Shown here piece by piece: positions 1-12,871 of a stretch of DNA of 64,000 nucleotides. This DNA comes from Corynespora cassiicola (taxonomy: Eukaryota > Ascomycota > Dothideomycetes > Pleosporales > Corynesporascaceae): assembly GCA_022059125.1 (NCBI GenBank), contig JAEUWY010000002.1:930001-994000 (forward strand). Direction: 5' to 3'. The notes beneath the pieces are model-generated. The model did not search any database. It was not told the origin of the DNA and saw only the letters and a program-made list of their open reading frames with translations. The translations under genes were made by a program, and so were the position numbers. The stretch's first letter is position 1, and each line of letters opens with the position of its first letter.

Positions 1-1481
1 TCAATCTTTGAAGACCTATCTTAAGTGCAGGCACTAATCCATTCTCGTCAGGAAGTACTGTGAGGGAGCCGATCCAGATTGTAAGTTCCTTGAATGCCTT
101 GATGACGGTGTCTCCCATGTTACTGATGAGGATGGTGAGGGTTGGTACAGCAAGTAAACTCCAAAACACAAAGAACGCCTTGCCGGAGTTGCTTGAGATG
201 GTATAGTCTCCGTAGCCGATAGTGAGAAGCGAAGTATACGCAAAATACAAAGAAACAAAGTAGCTCCATCCTTGAGGTTTCTCAGAATGCATGAAAACGA
301 CGGCTCCTAGGAACCAGAGCAGCAATGCAGCTGTTGTTGAGATGGCAAGCGCCGTGTACCTCCTGTTTCTTTCGGCTTTTTCTTGGACACGTCTCATGAC
401 TCTGAATTCCTGTTCTCTTCTTTGGGATTCGGAAAGACCCTTCTCCGAGTACTTGATCCTATGGAGAGGGCCTAGCCTAATGGTCTTCTTCTCATCGTTG
501 ATAGATGCAAGAATTCTCTGTCTTTCGAGCTCAATGAATCGTGCTGACATCTTTTGCTTGCCCCTCTCGAGCACCAGCGATCGGATGGATCCAATGACCA
601 GACCGACCATGACTATTCCGCCGATGGCGTATGGGAAAAGCAGGGATCTACCAGTGTGAGTTAAAGGCGTGAATTCTCCCCCAACACCGACTGTGAGAAG
701 TGTGAAGTCGGCCCAATACACTGCATCCAAAAACCTCCAGTCTTCCACATAGGCGAAGATGAGAGCGCCAAGGAGCAGGTAGAACATGAACCCTATCGTC
801 TGTAACATGAGGGTTCTTTGACTTGGTGTAAGCCTGAACTCTTTTGGGTAATGCCCGCGATAAGCGCCAAAAACAGTCAGCACCATCAAGGAGGCGATGA
901 TGAAATACAAGGCAGCTGCTATGATGGCGTAATAGTAGGCTTGACTCAAAGCGTGCTGCTCCCTTGGCTGTATCCGGAATGACGATGTGGAAGCGGCTGC
1001 CACGAGACCTATCAAGAGAACAGAAGCCAAATACCAACCCACGATAGTGATGGGTTGAGCGATGGCAAAGGAAAGCCGTCGAGCCATGTTGAGAAGCAGT
1101 GACATGTTGGAAATCAGTGCGAAAGCGAGAGAAATCGAGTTCACCGCTATAAGCCTGGAGCGAGTGAGCCAAGGCATGTACACGGATAGCTCTGTCAGCC
1201 TACCATTGAGGATCCTCCACGTTCTGGGCGTGGCCTTCATCGGAACCAGGAGGAATGTACACACGCCATTTCTCCACCAAAGCGCATATACTGAAAGCGT
1301 TCGCCATGGGCCCGAACGTACCCGCAATGAGGGGGCATGCTGTGCTTGCAAACCACCATCGGCTCGGGTCTAGGAAGTCCTGCTCTTCTTTCTCGGCCTG
1401 CTTACGATCCTCCTCATAGGGATTGGTCTCGACATGCTGTGCAGCCTCCTGAGCGGGTTCGTCGAGTCCGGGATCGTTCAT
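1..1481 (-). CDS. TOK-type outward-rectifier K+ channel, 3' end cut by window
   Basis: Plasma-membrane potassium channel of the fungal TOK family (eight membrane segments, two pore loops). I join exon 1 (1481-1204) to exon 2 (1154-1) across a 49-nt GT-AG intron at 1203-1155. The join restores a continuous family-like sequence (DPQ-W-LIAVNSISLAFAL). Segments in order: RWWFASTACPLIAG, IAVNSISLAFALISNM, ITIVGWYLASVLLIG, a fourth around YFIIASLMVLTVF, then segments 5 and 6 flanking pore 1 (TVGVGGEFTP, about residue 247), and segments 7 and 8 flanking pore 2 (SLLTIGYGDYT, about residue 407). A charged cytosolic loop (LERGKQKMSARF) separates the two pore units, as in TOK channels. The Met at 1481 (MNDPGLDEP) precedes a charged cytosolic N-terminus. 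An in-frame Met at 1559 is possible but its extension looks non-coding. The cytosolic C-terminus is missing because the window starts at base 1. Pore 1 has an unusual filter exit (GGE rather than an Asp). Confidence 0.9.
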
Positions 1482-3028
1482 GTTTGGCCGCTCACTGGAT
1501 TTGAGGTTGTTGCATGCTCCGGGGTGAGGCGAGGCATGCCCGCAAGAGGCTCTTATCAAGTTGACGGAGAGTCAAGAAAGGCAAACCAGGAATGCTCTCA
1601 GGTGTGTATCGCGTGCGCACATGGCGAGGGCAATGACGTTGTTGGGCACGGGCTCCGTGGTCGTGGTTGGTGGATGTTTTGGGGCTAGGCTCGCTAACTT
1701 CACCATGAGACCTGCCAGCTCGCCTGCTAGACGGGGGTTCAACGCGTCTTTGTGCCTTGGCTGTTGCTTTGTCTCAACCTCATGCGCACGTCCGAGGAAT
1801 GGGCGCAGAAAGATGGGCAATGAGCGTCGGCGCATATGCACCCGGGAGTTGCCCGCGGAGCACCAGCACGGGCGCAAAGGACCGCTGGCCCGCGATTTGC
1901 GCGCTTTCGGAAAGAGATACGCGAAACGATCAGCAAGGATGAACGATTTGCGTCGCCCAGATGTGCACATTGACGTGACACGTTGATGGACGTTGGAAGA
2001 ACGGTGTGGGGGCATGTATCCGCTGCTGCTAGCCACCATGCCCCTTATCTTCAGTGCCTCCGCGCCTGAGCCGTCATGGGGAAGTAGCTGGTACTTTACC
2101 CTCTAGCCACGTCTTTGGGAATGCCGGCTTGTAACAAGGCAATACAATTGCGCCCCACCATCTCCTTCACAGACAATCGACACATGACGAAAGTAAAAAT
2201 ATCCTGTAAATATGGGAGCTCCTGTCGGCAATGATTTGCGAGGCATCGAAGAGACAAGAGCCGCAACGCACAGTTGGAGCCTTGCGTGTGTTTTGTATGC
2301 TACCACCCAGTCTATTTATATTTTGAATGGGATAGCAACCAAAGGCACCTTTTTCTAACACGAATGGCTTGCCCTGGTAGATTTCCCTTGGCGACTGGCG
2401 AGTGGTAAACATGCTCGTAGCCCCCTCGCCGTAGCTGTGAACAAGGAGCATCATGTCGCCTATGTAGAGCAGGGCCCGCTGGGAAGCAGTCAAGTGTTGT
2501 TTGAGATGACTAGTCCTCGATGCTATCATATGTCTGGGTACAGCCGAATGTATGACAACACTGAAATCCGGGGACACAAGGACAAGACCTGTAGCGACCG
2601 AGTCCTGCCCCACTGAACCCAATGTAAGTGTAGGAAGATAACAGCCCTAAATGGGCGGCTATATGCTCAACAAGTGAGCAGTAAGCCTGTTGGTCGTCGT
2701 GTTTGGTGTGCCCGCTTGCACCTGCCATTGAGGGCCGCCTTCACTTCGTCCCAGCTTGCTGCCTTCACCTGCACCCACACCGCCAAAACAGCTCCTCGAT
2801 CTTGCGCAAACAGACATTCTCGCGCCTTCCCCAGGCGCCGCCGCGTCAACAAACACTGCCCAAAACAGTTTGGGCGCCTTCACCCACCCGTTGCCATATA
2901 GCCCCCCACGCCCTCTTGCTTTCCTCTCCCCGACTCCACGCTACCCCACAACAAGGTCGCGACACCTGCTTGAGTGTGCCTCCGGGTCTTATCCATCTGA
3001 TTCGATACTCTCTTTTTATCCCACCACC
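1482..3028. other. Intergenic, divergent upstream regions
   Basis: This 1.5 kb lies between the divergent starts of the K+ channel and the helicase. The last 300 bp or so before 3029 are pyrimidine-rich, as in many fungal leaders. Small open frames here (for example minus 2167-2622) have no recognisable domain, so I call no gene. Confidence 0.6.
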
Positions 3029-5092
<2,064 letters not shown>

Positions 5093-5633
5093 ACTGACTC
5101 GGATGATGCTGTCGCTGATCAGGTCACTCTATCAGGGGATTCTCACGTGTCCTCCCTTCAAAAGTGCTGGGGTTCAAGCTTCGCTGTCTGAGCCGGCGAC
5201 TGAGCCAGCGACTTTTCGAGCCTAAATCTCTCACCTTGAGCTTTATAGGTTTCTACACGAACGAGGATGAATAATTGCAAGGTGGTCCGGCCGCGAGACT
5301 TGTGCTCTCCCCAACTGCCGATTTTGCCACCATCTGTCACTATCGTGGTCAGATAGTCATCCAAAATGCACACTGAAAATTACCCTCTTATAAAAGCAGT
5401 TTTCTGTTATACAATGAGTCTTGATAATACTGTATGTGATATTCTTGACTTCGTGTGACCTAAGGGGCGCGGAAACGGCTCGAGTTCATGTACCACTGGA
5501 TCAGCTGAAAACACAGGAGGCGAACACTTACGGACCGTTTTGGATGTATATTGCCCATTTCTACTCTACACATCCATTCCGTCATACACGAAATTCCCTG
5601 TTCGACTATCGTACAAGCCAATCCTCACCCCAC
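5093..5633. other. Intergenic, convergent 3' ends
   Basis: Between the helicase stop and the stop of the minus-strand mitochondrial gene. Presumably two 3' UTRs. No other feature seen. Confidence 0.6.
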
Positions 5634-7376
5634 CTAGAATACAAACGTCCTAGCATACTTCCTGTCCATCTCCTCATACTCATCCCTCCTCATCTTGCCC
5701 CTCAACTTATTCAACCGCATGACAACCCCCTCCTCCTCATCCTCCATATTCTCCGCCTCCTCGTCCAACCTCTTCGTCCCACGCACCTTCCACACCAGCC
5801 CCGAAAGACCCCCAGCATGCGCCCTATCGCTCTTCTCGCGCGCCTCGGCAGCCATGAACGTCATGATCTTTCCCCAGGCCTCAAGTCCCACCTCCTCGCA
5901 CTTCTCACACTTCTTGCGGCGCTCGTCACTCGCGCGGATCCCATCAAGCGACTGCGCAATCTTGGCCGTGGAGACGCCATCGCGCACCCACGCCAGGCCC
6001 TGGCGGCGCTGCCCCTCGTTCGCACCCGCGGTCGCGAATAGGATCTCGCCAATGTAATTCTTGAGGGCGGCTTCTTCGCAGCGGTCCTCCTCTCTGCGGA
6101 GGAGGGGCTCGTCGCCCGTCGGGGGGAGGGGCGGGTAGGCGGGTTCCTTGAGGAGGGTGAAGACGGTGCCGAGGAGGCTGGAGTCGTGGATTTGTTCGGG
6201 GGTGGAGAAGGGAGCGGGGGCGGCGGAGAGGCGGGCGCGGAGGAGGGAGACGAGGGTGGGGAGGGCGGCGGAGAGGTTGCCTGTTCCGGCTTGGAAGGTG
6301 GCGAGGTTTGTGGCGGCGTAGATGAGGTTGGGAGTTATGGCTTGTTGAGGGGCGGCTGCGGAGAGGATGGCGGTGTTGCGGTCGATGACTGAGGTGGGGT
6401 CTGCGGTGGGGAGGCCCGAGACGGCGATGTCGAGGGCCCAGCGGTACATTTCTTCTGCTGAGTCGTTGAGCTTCTTGAACGCTAGCCAGTCTGCGTAGCC
6501 GAGAGCGGCCGAGAGGCGCTGGTATGTGGTGAAGCCTTTCGATGTGATGATCTTGAGGTAGAAGGTCTCTGGAGTATCAGCAGCGGGTATCTGATCCTGC
6601 TCTTCCGGAGGGACGGGCATGTCTGGGAGTGTAGCTTTTGGTCGGGGATTGGTGGGCGATGCGATGAACTCGGGGGCCCAAATGAACTTTCGCGACTTGG
6701 TTGTGACCCAGCCCTCCAAGCTCTCTGCTGCTCGAGCCATGCCAATGAGCACCTCGTAGTAGCCTTGTCGCCATTCCTCGCTCTTTGCAGTAATGTCGAA
6801 CCCAGCCTTTCCTACTCCTTCTACGATTATACCGCCTTCCTCTTGCTCCATGAGTCCTGCTCCATCCTTTGACGTGTCTTCCAGACGGGTCAAAGCATGC
6901 TGTAGCTCGTCATAAACTCGCGCCCAGTTTGTGAAGCCCTCCTCTTCGTTGTTCTCGGGTACTTGCCACCATCTCCCTCTCCTAAATCTGAACCGCGTTA
7001 TCAGGCTCCACTCATGTGGCGAAGGGAAGGCCCTCTCTTGTCTCTCGCTCAAAATTCCAAAACTTGCAACCGTGAAGCATGTCGTCAACGCCCAGATGAG
7101 GAACGTGTATTTGACAGTCTGCCGCGCCGTTTCTTTGATAAACTTTTTGTGGTTCGAGCTTATTGAGAATAGACGGAATATCTGGCCATTGGAGAGGTAT
7201 TGGCCCGAGGGGTATAGGAATGGGAGCTGTGGACGGGGGGCGCTCCGATGCGACACGAGCAGGAGGCGAGGGGGTCTGTGAGAGAACTGGCGGGGACATG
7301 GAGATTCCAGCGAACGGACGTTTGGCGCTCGTAGCGCTCTTCGCGATAGAGGTATTCGATGCGCCGAAGGTCGCAT
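5634..7376 (-). CDS. Mitochondrial membrane TPR-like protein (Mgr3-like candidate)
   Basis: Single-exon gene of about 580 residues. I start at the Met at 7376 because it gives a basic, Arg/Ser-rich presequence (MRPSAHRIPLSRRALR) typical of mitochondrial import. An in-frame Met at 7448 would add 24 residues. One membrane segment follows at about residues 85-107 (TFLIWALTTCFTVASFGI), and then a long soluble domain. That domain has TPR-like helical text (YQRLSAALGYADWLAFKKL, EEMYRWALDIA, YAATNLATFQAGTGNLSAAL) and a CxxC pair (KKCEKCEE) near the C-terminus. This layout matches the fungal Mgr3 group, adaptor subunits of the inner-membrane i-AAA protease. The Mgr3 assignment is an inference from architecture; the mitochondrial location is better supported. 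The gene is head-to-head with the Nop6-like gene, only 171 bp apart. Confidence 0.72.
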   Translation of the reverse strand: MRPSAHRIPLSRRALRAPNVRSLESPCPRQFSHRPPRLLLVSHRSAPRPQLPFLYPSGQYLSNGQIFRLFSISSNHKKFIKETARQTVKYTFLIWALTTCFTVASFGILSERQERAFPSPHEWSLITRFRFRRGRWWQVPENNEEEGFTNWARVYDELQHALTRLEDTSKDGAGLMEQEEGGIIVEGVGKAGFDITAKSEEWRQGYYEVLIGMARAAESLEGWVTTKSRKFIWAPEFIASPTNPRPKATLPDMPVPPEEQDQIPAADTPETFYLKIITSKGFTTYQRLSAALGYADWLAFKKLNDSAEEMYRWALDIAVSGLPTADPTSVIDRNTAILSAAAPQQAITPNLIYAATNLATFQAGTGNLSAALPTLVSLLRARLSAAPAPFSTPEQIHDSSLLGTVFTLLKEPAYPPLPPTGDEPLLRREEDRCEEAALKNYIGEILFATAGANEGQRRQGLAWVRDGVSTAKIAQSLDGIRASDERRKKCEKCEEVGLEAWGKIMTFMAAEAREKSDRAHAGGLSGLVWKVRGTKRLDEEAENMEDEEEGVVMRLNKLRGKMRRDEYEEMDRKYARTFVF

Positions 7377-7547
7377 TTTGTCTTCGCAATTGGCGACTGT
7401 GCTGCGGGCAGAATCGGTGGTCCTCACATCTCGAAGTTCACGCGCCAAGGCGAGCGCGCTCTCACCGCCCTGGCAGAAAAAGTTCCAAAGCTCGATTTTC
7501 CTCTCTCGCTCCGCTCTCCATTTTTGACCACAGTCGCAAACACCAAA
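7377..7547. promoter_or_regulatory. Short divergent promoter
   Basis: Only 171 bp separate the two start codons, so both genes probably share one nucleosome-depleted promoter. I see no confident named motif. The stretch is CT-rich towards the Nop6-like start. Confidence 0.5.
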
Positions 7548-8951
7548 ATGTCCAACTCTGAGCTCAAGAAGGAAAAGAAGAGAAAGAGGTCGGGAGAGGA
7601 GGCCGAGACTGTGACTAAGAAGTCGAAAAAGTCCAAAAAGGTCGAAGATGTCGAAGCGGTAGCCGAAGAAGCTCCCGCGGTTGAGACCAAGACGAAGAAG
7701 GACAAGAAAGAAAAGAAGGAGAAGAAGGAGAAGAAGCGCAAGGAATCAGAGGAAGCTCCTGCCGCTGATGAGGTGCCAGTGGACGAGAAGAAGGAGAAGA
7801 AGGATAAAAAGAAGTCCAAAAAGGATCGCAAAGCCGAGCCTGAGGCTGAGGCGCCCGCTGAAAAGCCGGCCGCTGACAACACCCTTCAAGGCGACTTCAT
7901 TTCTCTCGACGTGGATGAACCCATGCCTGACGCTTCGGCCGACGCGACCGACGCTGCGCCCTCCAAGAAGGACAAGAAGTCGAAGAAGGACAAGAAAGAC
8001 AAGAAGGATAAAAAGTCCAAGAAGTCGGAAGAAAAGTCAGAGTCTTCGGAAGCTGCCGAGGTCAATGGCGAGAAGGAGACCTCTACCAAGGAGTCTGGCG
8101 ACAAGTCTTCGAAGAAGGATAAGAAGTCTAAGAAGGACAAGAAGGACAAGAAGAAGGACGAAGCAATTGTCAAGGAAGCCGACCCAGAGTCGACCGAAGA
8201 AGCAACAGAGGCCAATGGCGCAGCTACTTCCGAGGAGAAGGCTGAGCAGGATGCTGAAGGCGAGGAGGCTGTACCGCCTGGCCAGAAAGGACGTTTCATC
8301 GTCTTCGTTGGTAAGTGGAAACTCATGTCCATCCCTCTACCACGCATCATCTAATACCTGCTAGGTAACCTTCCTTACAGCGCGACCAAAGAGTCCATCG
8401 AGGAACACTTTGCCAAGCTTAACCCCAGTGACGTTCGCCCGCATACATTCAAGGACACCGGCAACTTCAGAGGCACAGCCTTTGTCGAATTCGACAGATT
8501 TGACAGAATGGAGACGTGCTTGAAGAAGTACCATCATTCGATATTCCCAGACCCTAAGAAGAAGGAAGGTCGCAAGATTAATGTTGAATTGAGGTCCGTT
8601 TATTCTGGCTTTACGCATAAGTCATATCATCCGTACTGACCGAACCCTAGTGCTGGTGGCGGCGGCAACAGCGAAGCCCGCAAGTCCAAGATCGTTGCTA
8701 AAAACGAGAAGCTGGCTGAAGAGCGCATGAAGGACCGCGAAAAGCGCGAGGCTCACGAATCGAAGCAGCAAGAGCGCAAGGAGAAGAAGGCCCGGGTGCA
8801 AGGAAAGAAGACTGAGTTTGGTGCGGACGGAGCTGCCGATGAGGCTGCCGACGATCCTGCTGCAGCAAACAACGAGGGCATTCACCCCGCTCGACTTGCC
8901 ATGATGAACCAGCAATCTCGCGGGCCCAGCCGTGGACCCAAGAGGTTCTGA
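7548..8951 (+). CDS. Nop6-like nucleolar RNA-binding protein
   Basis: About 430 residues in three exons (introns 8311-8364 and 8594-8650). The first 245 residues are a lysine/acidic low-complexity tail full of KKDKKSKKDKK-type runs, a common nucleolar-localisation feature. One RRM follows, split by intron 1 inside its first strand (RFIVFVGNLPYSATK = RNP2, then FRGTAFVEF = RNP1). A charged helical C-terminus (RMKDREKREAHESKQQERK) ends in RGPSRGPKRF. This order (Lys-rich tail, one RRM, basic coiled coil) is that of Nop6, which helps in small-subunit ribosome biogenesis. The ATG at 7548 sits in a strong context (CCAAAATG). Confidence 0.85.
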
Positions 8952-9649
8952 GCATTGCAATCTTTGTTTAAAATTGGGCGTCTCGTGGAGTGGTTTGTTT
9001 AGTAAAAAGTTTGACGACGCGATATCCCTATAGATGGACCGAAAGGCGGTCTTGATTCTGATCGCCTTCTTGAAATCATGGTATCTTACTCACAATGTCT
9101 GCGCAATCTGCTCTTTGTTTGATCGAACTGCTTCAGTTGGCGCGTCCGAATATCGGCCAATAGGGTTCGCCTACGGCGCGGCCCGATACAGAGGTAGGAG
9201 GCTTAGTCACAACAACTGCACAGCATATCCGCGGCCTTCTTCTTGACACGACTTTTCTCGAAATATTTCCCTGACGACAAGTTTGCTCTCCTCTGGTATT
9301 TGCATTCAGAAACCACAAGGCAGTGCTCTACATCGTCCGATTACGTCATCGTGAAGTGGGGTCTTATACAAAGGTCCATAACTCTGGGATACGGAGCCCG
9401 TGATAGCAGGAAGAGTCGGATATCACTCACAGGATTTTCTTACTTACCTGGAACGCTCGGATTCTCTACATCCTGGCCATTTTGGGAATCTTCACATTCG
9501 CTGCTGAACGACCCGCATCATACACCAAATCAAATCATCGTCAACATCCGCACTGGCTTCTTCCAAAACCTAAACACACTACCTGCTCTTAGTTTGAGCC
9601 CATCAGCATCTTATTTTGAAGTCCACTTGCACGCGAGCCAACCATCAAG
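8952..9649. other. Intergenic
   Basis: The 3' UTR of the Nop6-like gene followed by the promoter and leader of the MoaE gene. No coding or RNA feature recognised. Confidence 0.6.
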
Positions 9650-10186
9650 ATGTCAACAACAGAGCCGCAGTCTTACACTCCCAATATCCCCTTGGATCCC
9701 ATAACACGGACCACGGACACCATCCACATCGAGTTGACCCCCAATGATCTGGACTCGCTGTCAGCCACGCGCTTCGTGCGCTCCCCAAGTGCCGGCGCAA
9801 ATGTCCTCTTCATCGGTACAACACGCGACTCCTTCAACGACCTCCCCGTCAGCGGACTGGCCTACACGTCCTATACCCCACTCGCCATGGCAACTCTCTA
9901 CTCCATCGCCGAAAAGATCCACAAGGAGCACGAGCTGACCAAGATCGCTATCGTGCACAAGCTGGGCGACTGCCCTGTGGGCGAGGAGAGCATTATTATT
10001 GCGGTATCGGCGCCGCATCGGCAGGCTGCATGGAGGGCGGGGGAGGAGGCGCTGGAGGAAACGAAGAAGAGGGCGGAGATTTGGAAGTTGGAGAGGTTTG
10101 AGGGAGCAGAGGGGGTGTGGAGGGCGAATAGGGATGGAGCTGTCGGGGTTAAGGTAGAGGATGGGAAAGAGGTGGATGCGAAATAA
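9650..10186 (+). CDS. cnxH: Molybdopterin synthase large (catalytic) subunit, MoaE/MOCS2B family
   Basis: Intronless, 178 residues. MoaE-family enzymes insert two sulfurs, carried by the small subunit's C-terminus, into precursor Z (cPMP) to make molybdopterin, the cofactor of nitrate reductase and xanthine dehydrogenase. The sequence shows the family core: GANVLFIGTTRDSF, the central AIVHKLGDCPVGEESIIIAV with a following HR, and a KKRAEIWKLE segment near the C-terminus that corresponds to the catalytic-lysine region (MoaE: IWKKE-like). It lies in the cytosol. The symbol follows the Aspergillus nomenclature. The small subunit (cnxG type) is not seen next to it, as usual in ascomycetes, where the two are separate genes. 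Confidence 0.92.
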   Translation: MSTTEPQSYTPNIPLDPITRTTDTIHIELTPNDLDSLSATRFVRSPSAGANVLFIGTTRDSFNDLPVSGLAYTSYTPLAMATLYSIAEKIHKEHELTKIAIVHKLGDCPVGEESIIIAVSAPHRQAAWRAGEEALEETKKRAEIWKLERFEGAEGVWRANRDGAVGVKVEDGKEVDAK

Positions 10187-10930
10187 AGGACACTAGGGTC
10201 AGGGTGTCACGCCGTAAATCCTAAAGCTAATTTTTTCCGGATGGTACATCATTGAGATTGGAAACTGAGTCCAGTATGTTTGCTAGTCTAGTAGCTACAC
10301 AGCTTGATGAGTTGTCAGTATATCAATCAACGGGGGTATAGACTTCTTATCGAAACCGACGCAGTTCCGTCTAGAACGTCTCGGCTTGCGCGAGTCTTGT
10401 ACCCATGTTATCTAACGTAGTAGCTGAACATCAATACTAAGATGGCATCCATTACGTTGGTGTCATTATGCTTGGGCTAAAAGCTAACAAAAGACCGTGT
10501 GACCTTCCCGGTGAGCATTGGATAAGCTGTTGTATTACATACACTAGTCCGATGAGCTAATTGCACTGGTTCAAATACTAGAAGTGCTTATCTGCATCGA
10601 GGTTGATAGTGCCCAGCCCCTTCCACGTTGGTGAAGCGGCATGGCATGGTTGGCCTGATTGGGGGCGGCCATAAAAACGTGGTCAAGTGGCGCTCAAATA
10701 GTTTGCCAATACTCGAGCTGATCGCAGGTGTATGCGCATGCTGGAAACCACCCAATGCATCGATAACCTCGAAAGTTACCGAGCGCTCCAGCCATGACCT
10801 CGGCTGGCGTGGGTTTTGTAGCTCCATCCTTGATGAAGTCTTCAGTAGTATTCCCTCGCCTTGAATGGGTATCGATCTATAAATTTACAATGTTGTACAT
10901 CCAGCCATAATCGTACATCTTCAACAGCCA
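10187..10930. other. Intergenic, convergent 3' ends
   Basis: Between the MoaE stop (a TAA overlapping an AATAAA-like string) and the AIM11 stop. No further feature seen. Confidence 0.6.
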
Positions 10931-11470
10931 TTACGTAGGCTTTTCCGGGCTATCATCTCCCTTGGCTTCTTCTGCCTTACCCGCCTTCTCCGTTTCTCTT
11001 GACGCTATTATCAAGGCTCCGAGCGAGTCTGGAACCTTATCATCTGAGTCGTAGATGGTATCATATTTCAAGTGACCTCGAAGTCCGTCTTGCATTTCCT
11101 TCAACCCCGCAATGTCAAACACCCACATCGTTCCACCTACGCCCATTAGGCCCAGACTAAAGGTGTTTATAGTAGCCAGGTTCAAAGCTTGTAGTGCGTC
11201 GTGGAAGGGACTGAAGTGTTCGTGCGGGTTTGTGTTCGGTTCGTAGAATTTGGGTTTCATTCGAATGGACCTGCGGTAGATTGCGCGCCGCGTGATTGCA
11301 GTGGATGCTAAAAAGCATATCGCGCCAGAAGCGAAAATGGATAGCTGCCGAATTGAACGAGGAGATGTGATCGGTACGCTTTCATAAACTACCTCAGGAG
11401 GCGGAGGCGGGGGCGGAGGGGTTGCGGGTTGCGGAGGTGGGTTGACAGGCGCTGCTGATGACCTGCCCAT
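10931..11470 (-). CDS. AIM11: AIM11-family mitochondrial membrane protein
   Basis: About 179 residues with two membrane segments: IRQLSIFASGAICFLAST (followed by ITRRAIYRR) and INTFSLGLMGVGGTMWVFDI. The pattern of a Pro-rich N-terminus, an ITRR basic cluster, a Pro/Tyr stretch (KPKFYEPNTNPHEH), ALQALNLATINTFSLG and an acidic tail is that of the fungal AIM11 family (altered inheritance of mitochondria; molecular function unknown). I chose the Met at 11470 (MGRSSAAPVNPPP) because its context is the best (A at -3, G at +4). In-frame Mets at 11506 and 11614 would add 12 or 48 residues. A run of eight prolines precedes the first membrane segment. Confidence 0.85.
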   Translation of the reverse strand: MGRSSAAPVNPPPQPATPPPPPPPPEVVYESVPITSPRSIRQLSIFASGAICFLASTAITRRAIYRRSIRMKPKFYEPNTNPHEHFSPFHDALQALNLATINTFSLGLMGVGGTMWVFDIAGLKEMQDGLRGHLKYDTIYDSDDKVPDSLGALIIASRETEKAGKAEEAKGDDSPEKPT

Positions 11471-11506
11471 GATGCGAGCGAATGGAATCTTTTGGAAGAT
11501 TTCCAT

Positions 11507-12871
11507 ATGAATATAATACGCGGACGCGGCGCAATCGAGGTAACAGAGGTGGTCGATTGCTAGTATGAGCTTCCCGTCCAACGGGCCGCGCTGAGACCTC
11601 CGAGAGCTCCGCAAAGCGTGGCAAGAAGAGCACAGCAGGAATATTTGTAATACAAAGGTATGGTTGTATGGTTTGTTTTAAAGAAATATGAAAACCGCTG
11701 GAAAGAACAACGTTTGGCGTTCGACGGGAGTGGAAACGGCGCCCGTAGTCGGTGACACGAAAAAGTCGGGATGGCATGACTAAGCCTCGGATGCGGAGAA
11801 AGTCGTTCGCCGCGGATGCCCCCGTACTGTCCACCTCCGCTTCATTCTCCGCTTCAATATCTGCTCCAACACTATAGTGGACAACACATCCAACAGCTGA
11901 TCAATGCTTTCACCAATGCCACGACACACGTCCCAACTATACCCAAACTAGCTTCTCGCATCACAGCCCGCCAGTTGCCGCATCGACTGTATCACACCTA
12001 GCGCAAAGAGTCAGGATGCATCCCGTCGGCGTCCCGTGTGGCACCTGACGACTACTATGATAGCTCAATCAGGGCATCTCGATCGGTAGTCTTGATCAAG
12101 AAGCCCAAACAGCTCCATATCTTCCACCCGCAATCGAGCTGGGCTGAACACTAGTACAACCGCTCAAGAACGCAGGAACGTGCTCTCCCGCTTTCGTGCT
12201 CTGCCCATATGAACAGCCGCCCCTTGCTCTATACACTCCAGAATTGCTAACCATAGAATCGTTTCAGTCCCAAGCTTTTAGGGTTAAGGTGTACAATAAT
12301 TGCTAGGTCATTTTCTACGTGCCATTCTATTGTGTTTGGATGAATCTTGACTGGTCGAGTTGAGTGGACTTGGCACATCCATAGTACGCTCCACAATACT
12401 CCACGTTCCTACCTCATCGATTATTTTATCATGTCACCTCTGTTTCCCTCATGCGATGAACAATGCAGCTGTGCGCCATGAAAGTGCGGTATCATTTCGA
12501 ATCACACTCAAGATCTTCACTTGGACGTTGCTACAAAAAGAGCTTACTCTGCAGTAGTTTGCATTGGTTACAGCACGCGGGTTTGAACACAATGCAACGC
12601 TACTTGCGGTATTATCATCAGGTGGACAAGAATGGCTTCACGGCTTAATTGTGTCATCATTGCCATCTCTCAGTGGACGAAATGGACTCGTCTAGTAGGA
12701 GGGGACTTGCAAGTGCAGGATGTTTAGCAAGACGACTTTTTCTATAAAGCCATCTCAAATTCGGCTCATCATTCAAGCTGCAGCCTTGACCGAGTTCCTT
12801 TTCACTTCGCAGCTCGTCTGAGCCTTTGACAACAATCATTTGGTGCTTCTTTGTACCTTCTTCAATCCAAT
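11507..12871. other. Intergenic
   Basis: Upstream of AIM11 and of the Thr-rich secreted gene. No domain-bearing frame, tRNA or repeat recognised. Confidence 0.55.

Noticed and set aside
2167..2728. Minus-strand frames of 151 and 72 codons in the K+ channel-helicase gap
   Set aside because: No domain, no plausible intron linking them, and mixed low-complexity composition. Likely chance frames in promoter DNA.
10561..10580. tRNA B-box-like GGTTCAAATAC
   Set aside because: The B-box consensus ends in CC; no A-box or cloverleaf could be traced around it.
11394..11834. Minus-strand frame of 146 codons overlapping the AIM11 5' end
   Set aside because: It is an alternative frame of the AIM11 leader; the protein-like features belong to the AIM11 frame.
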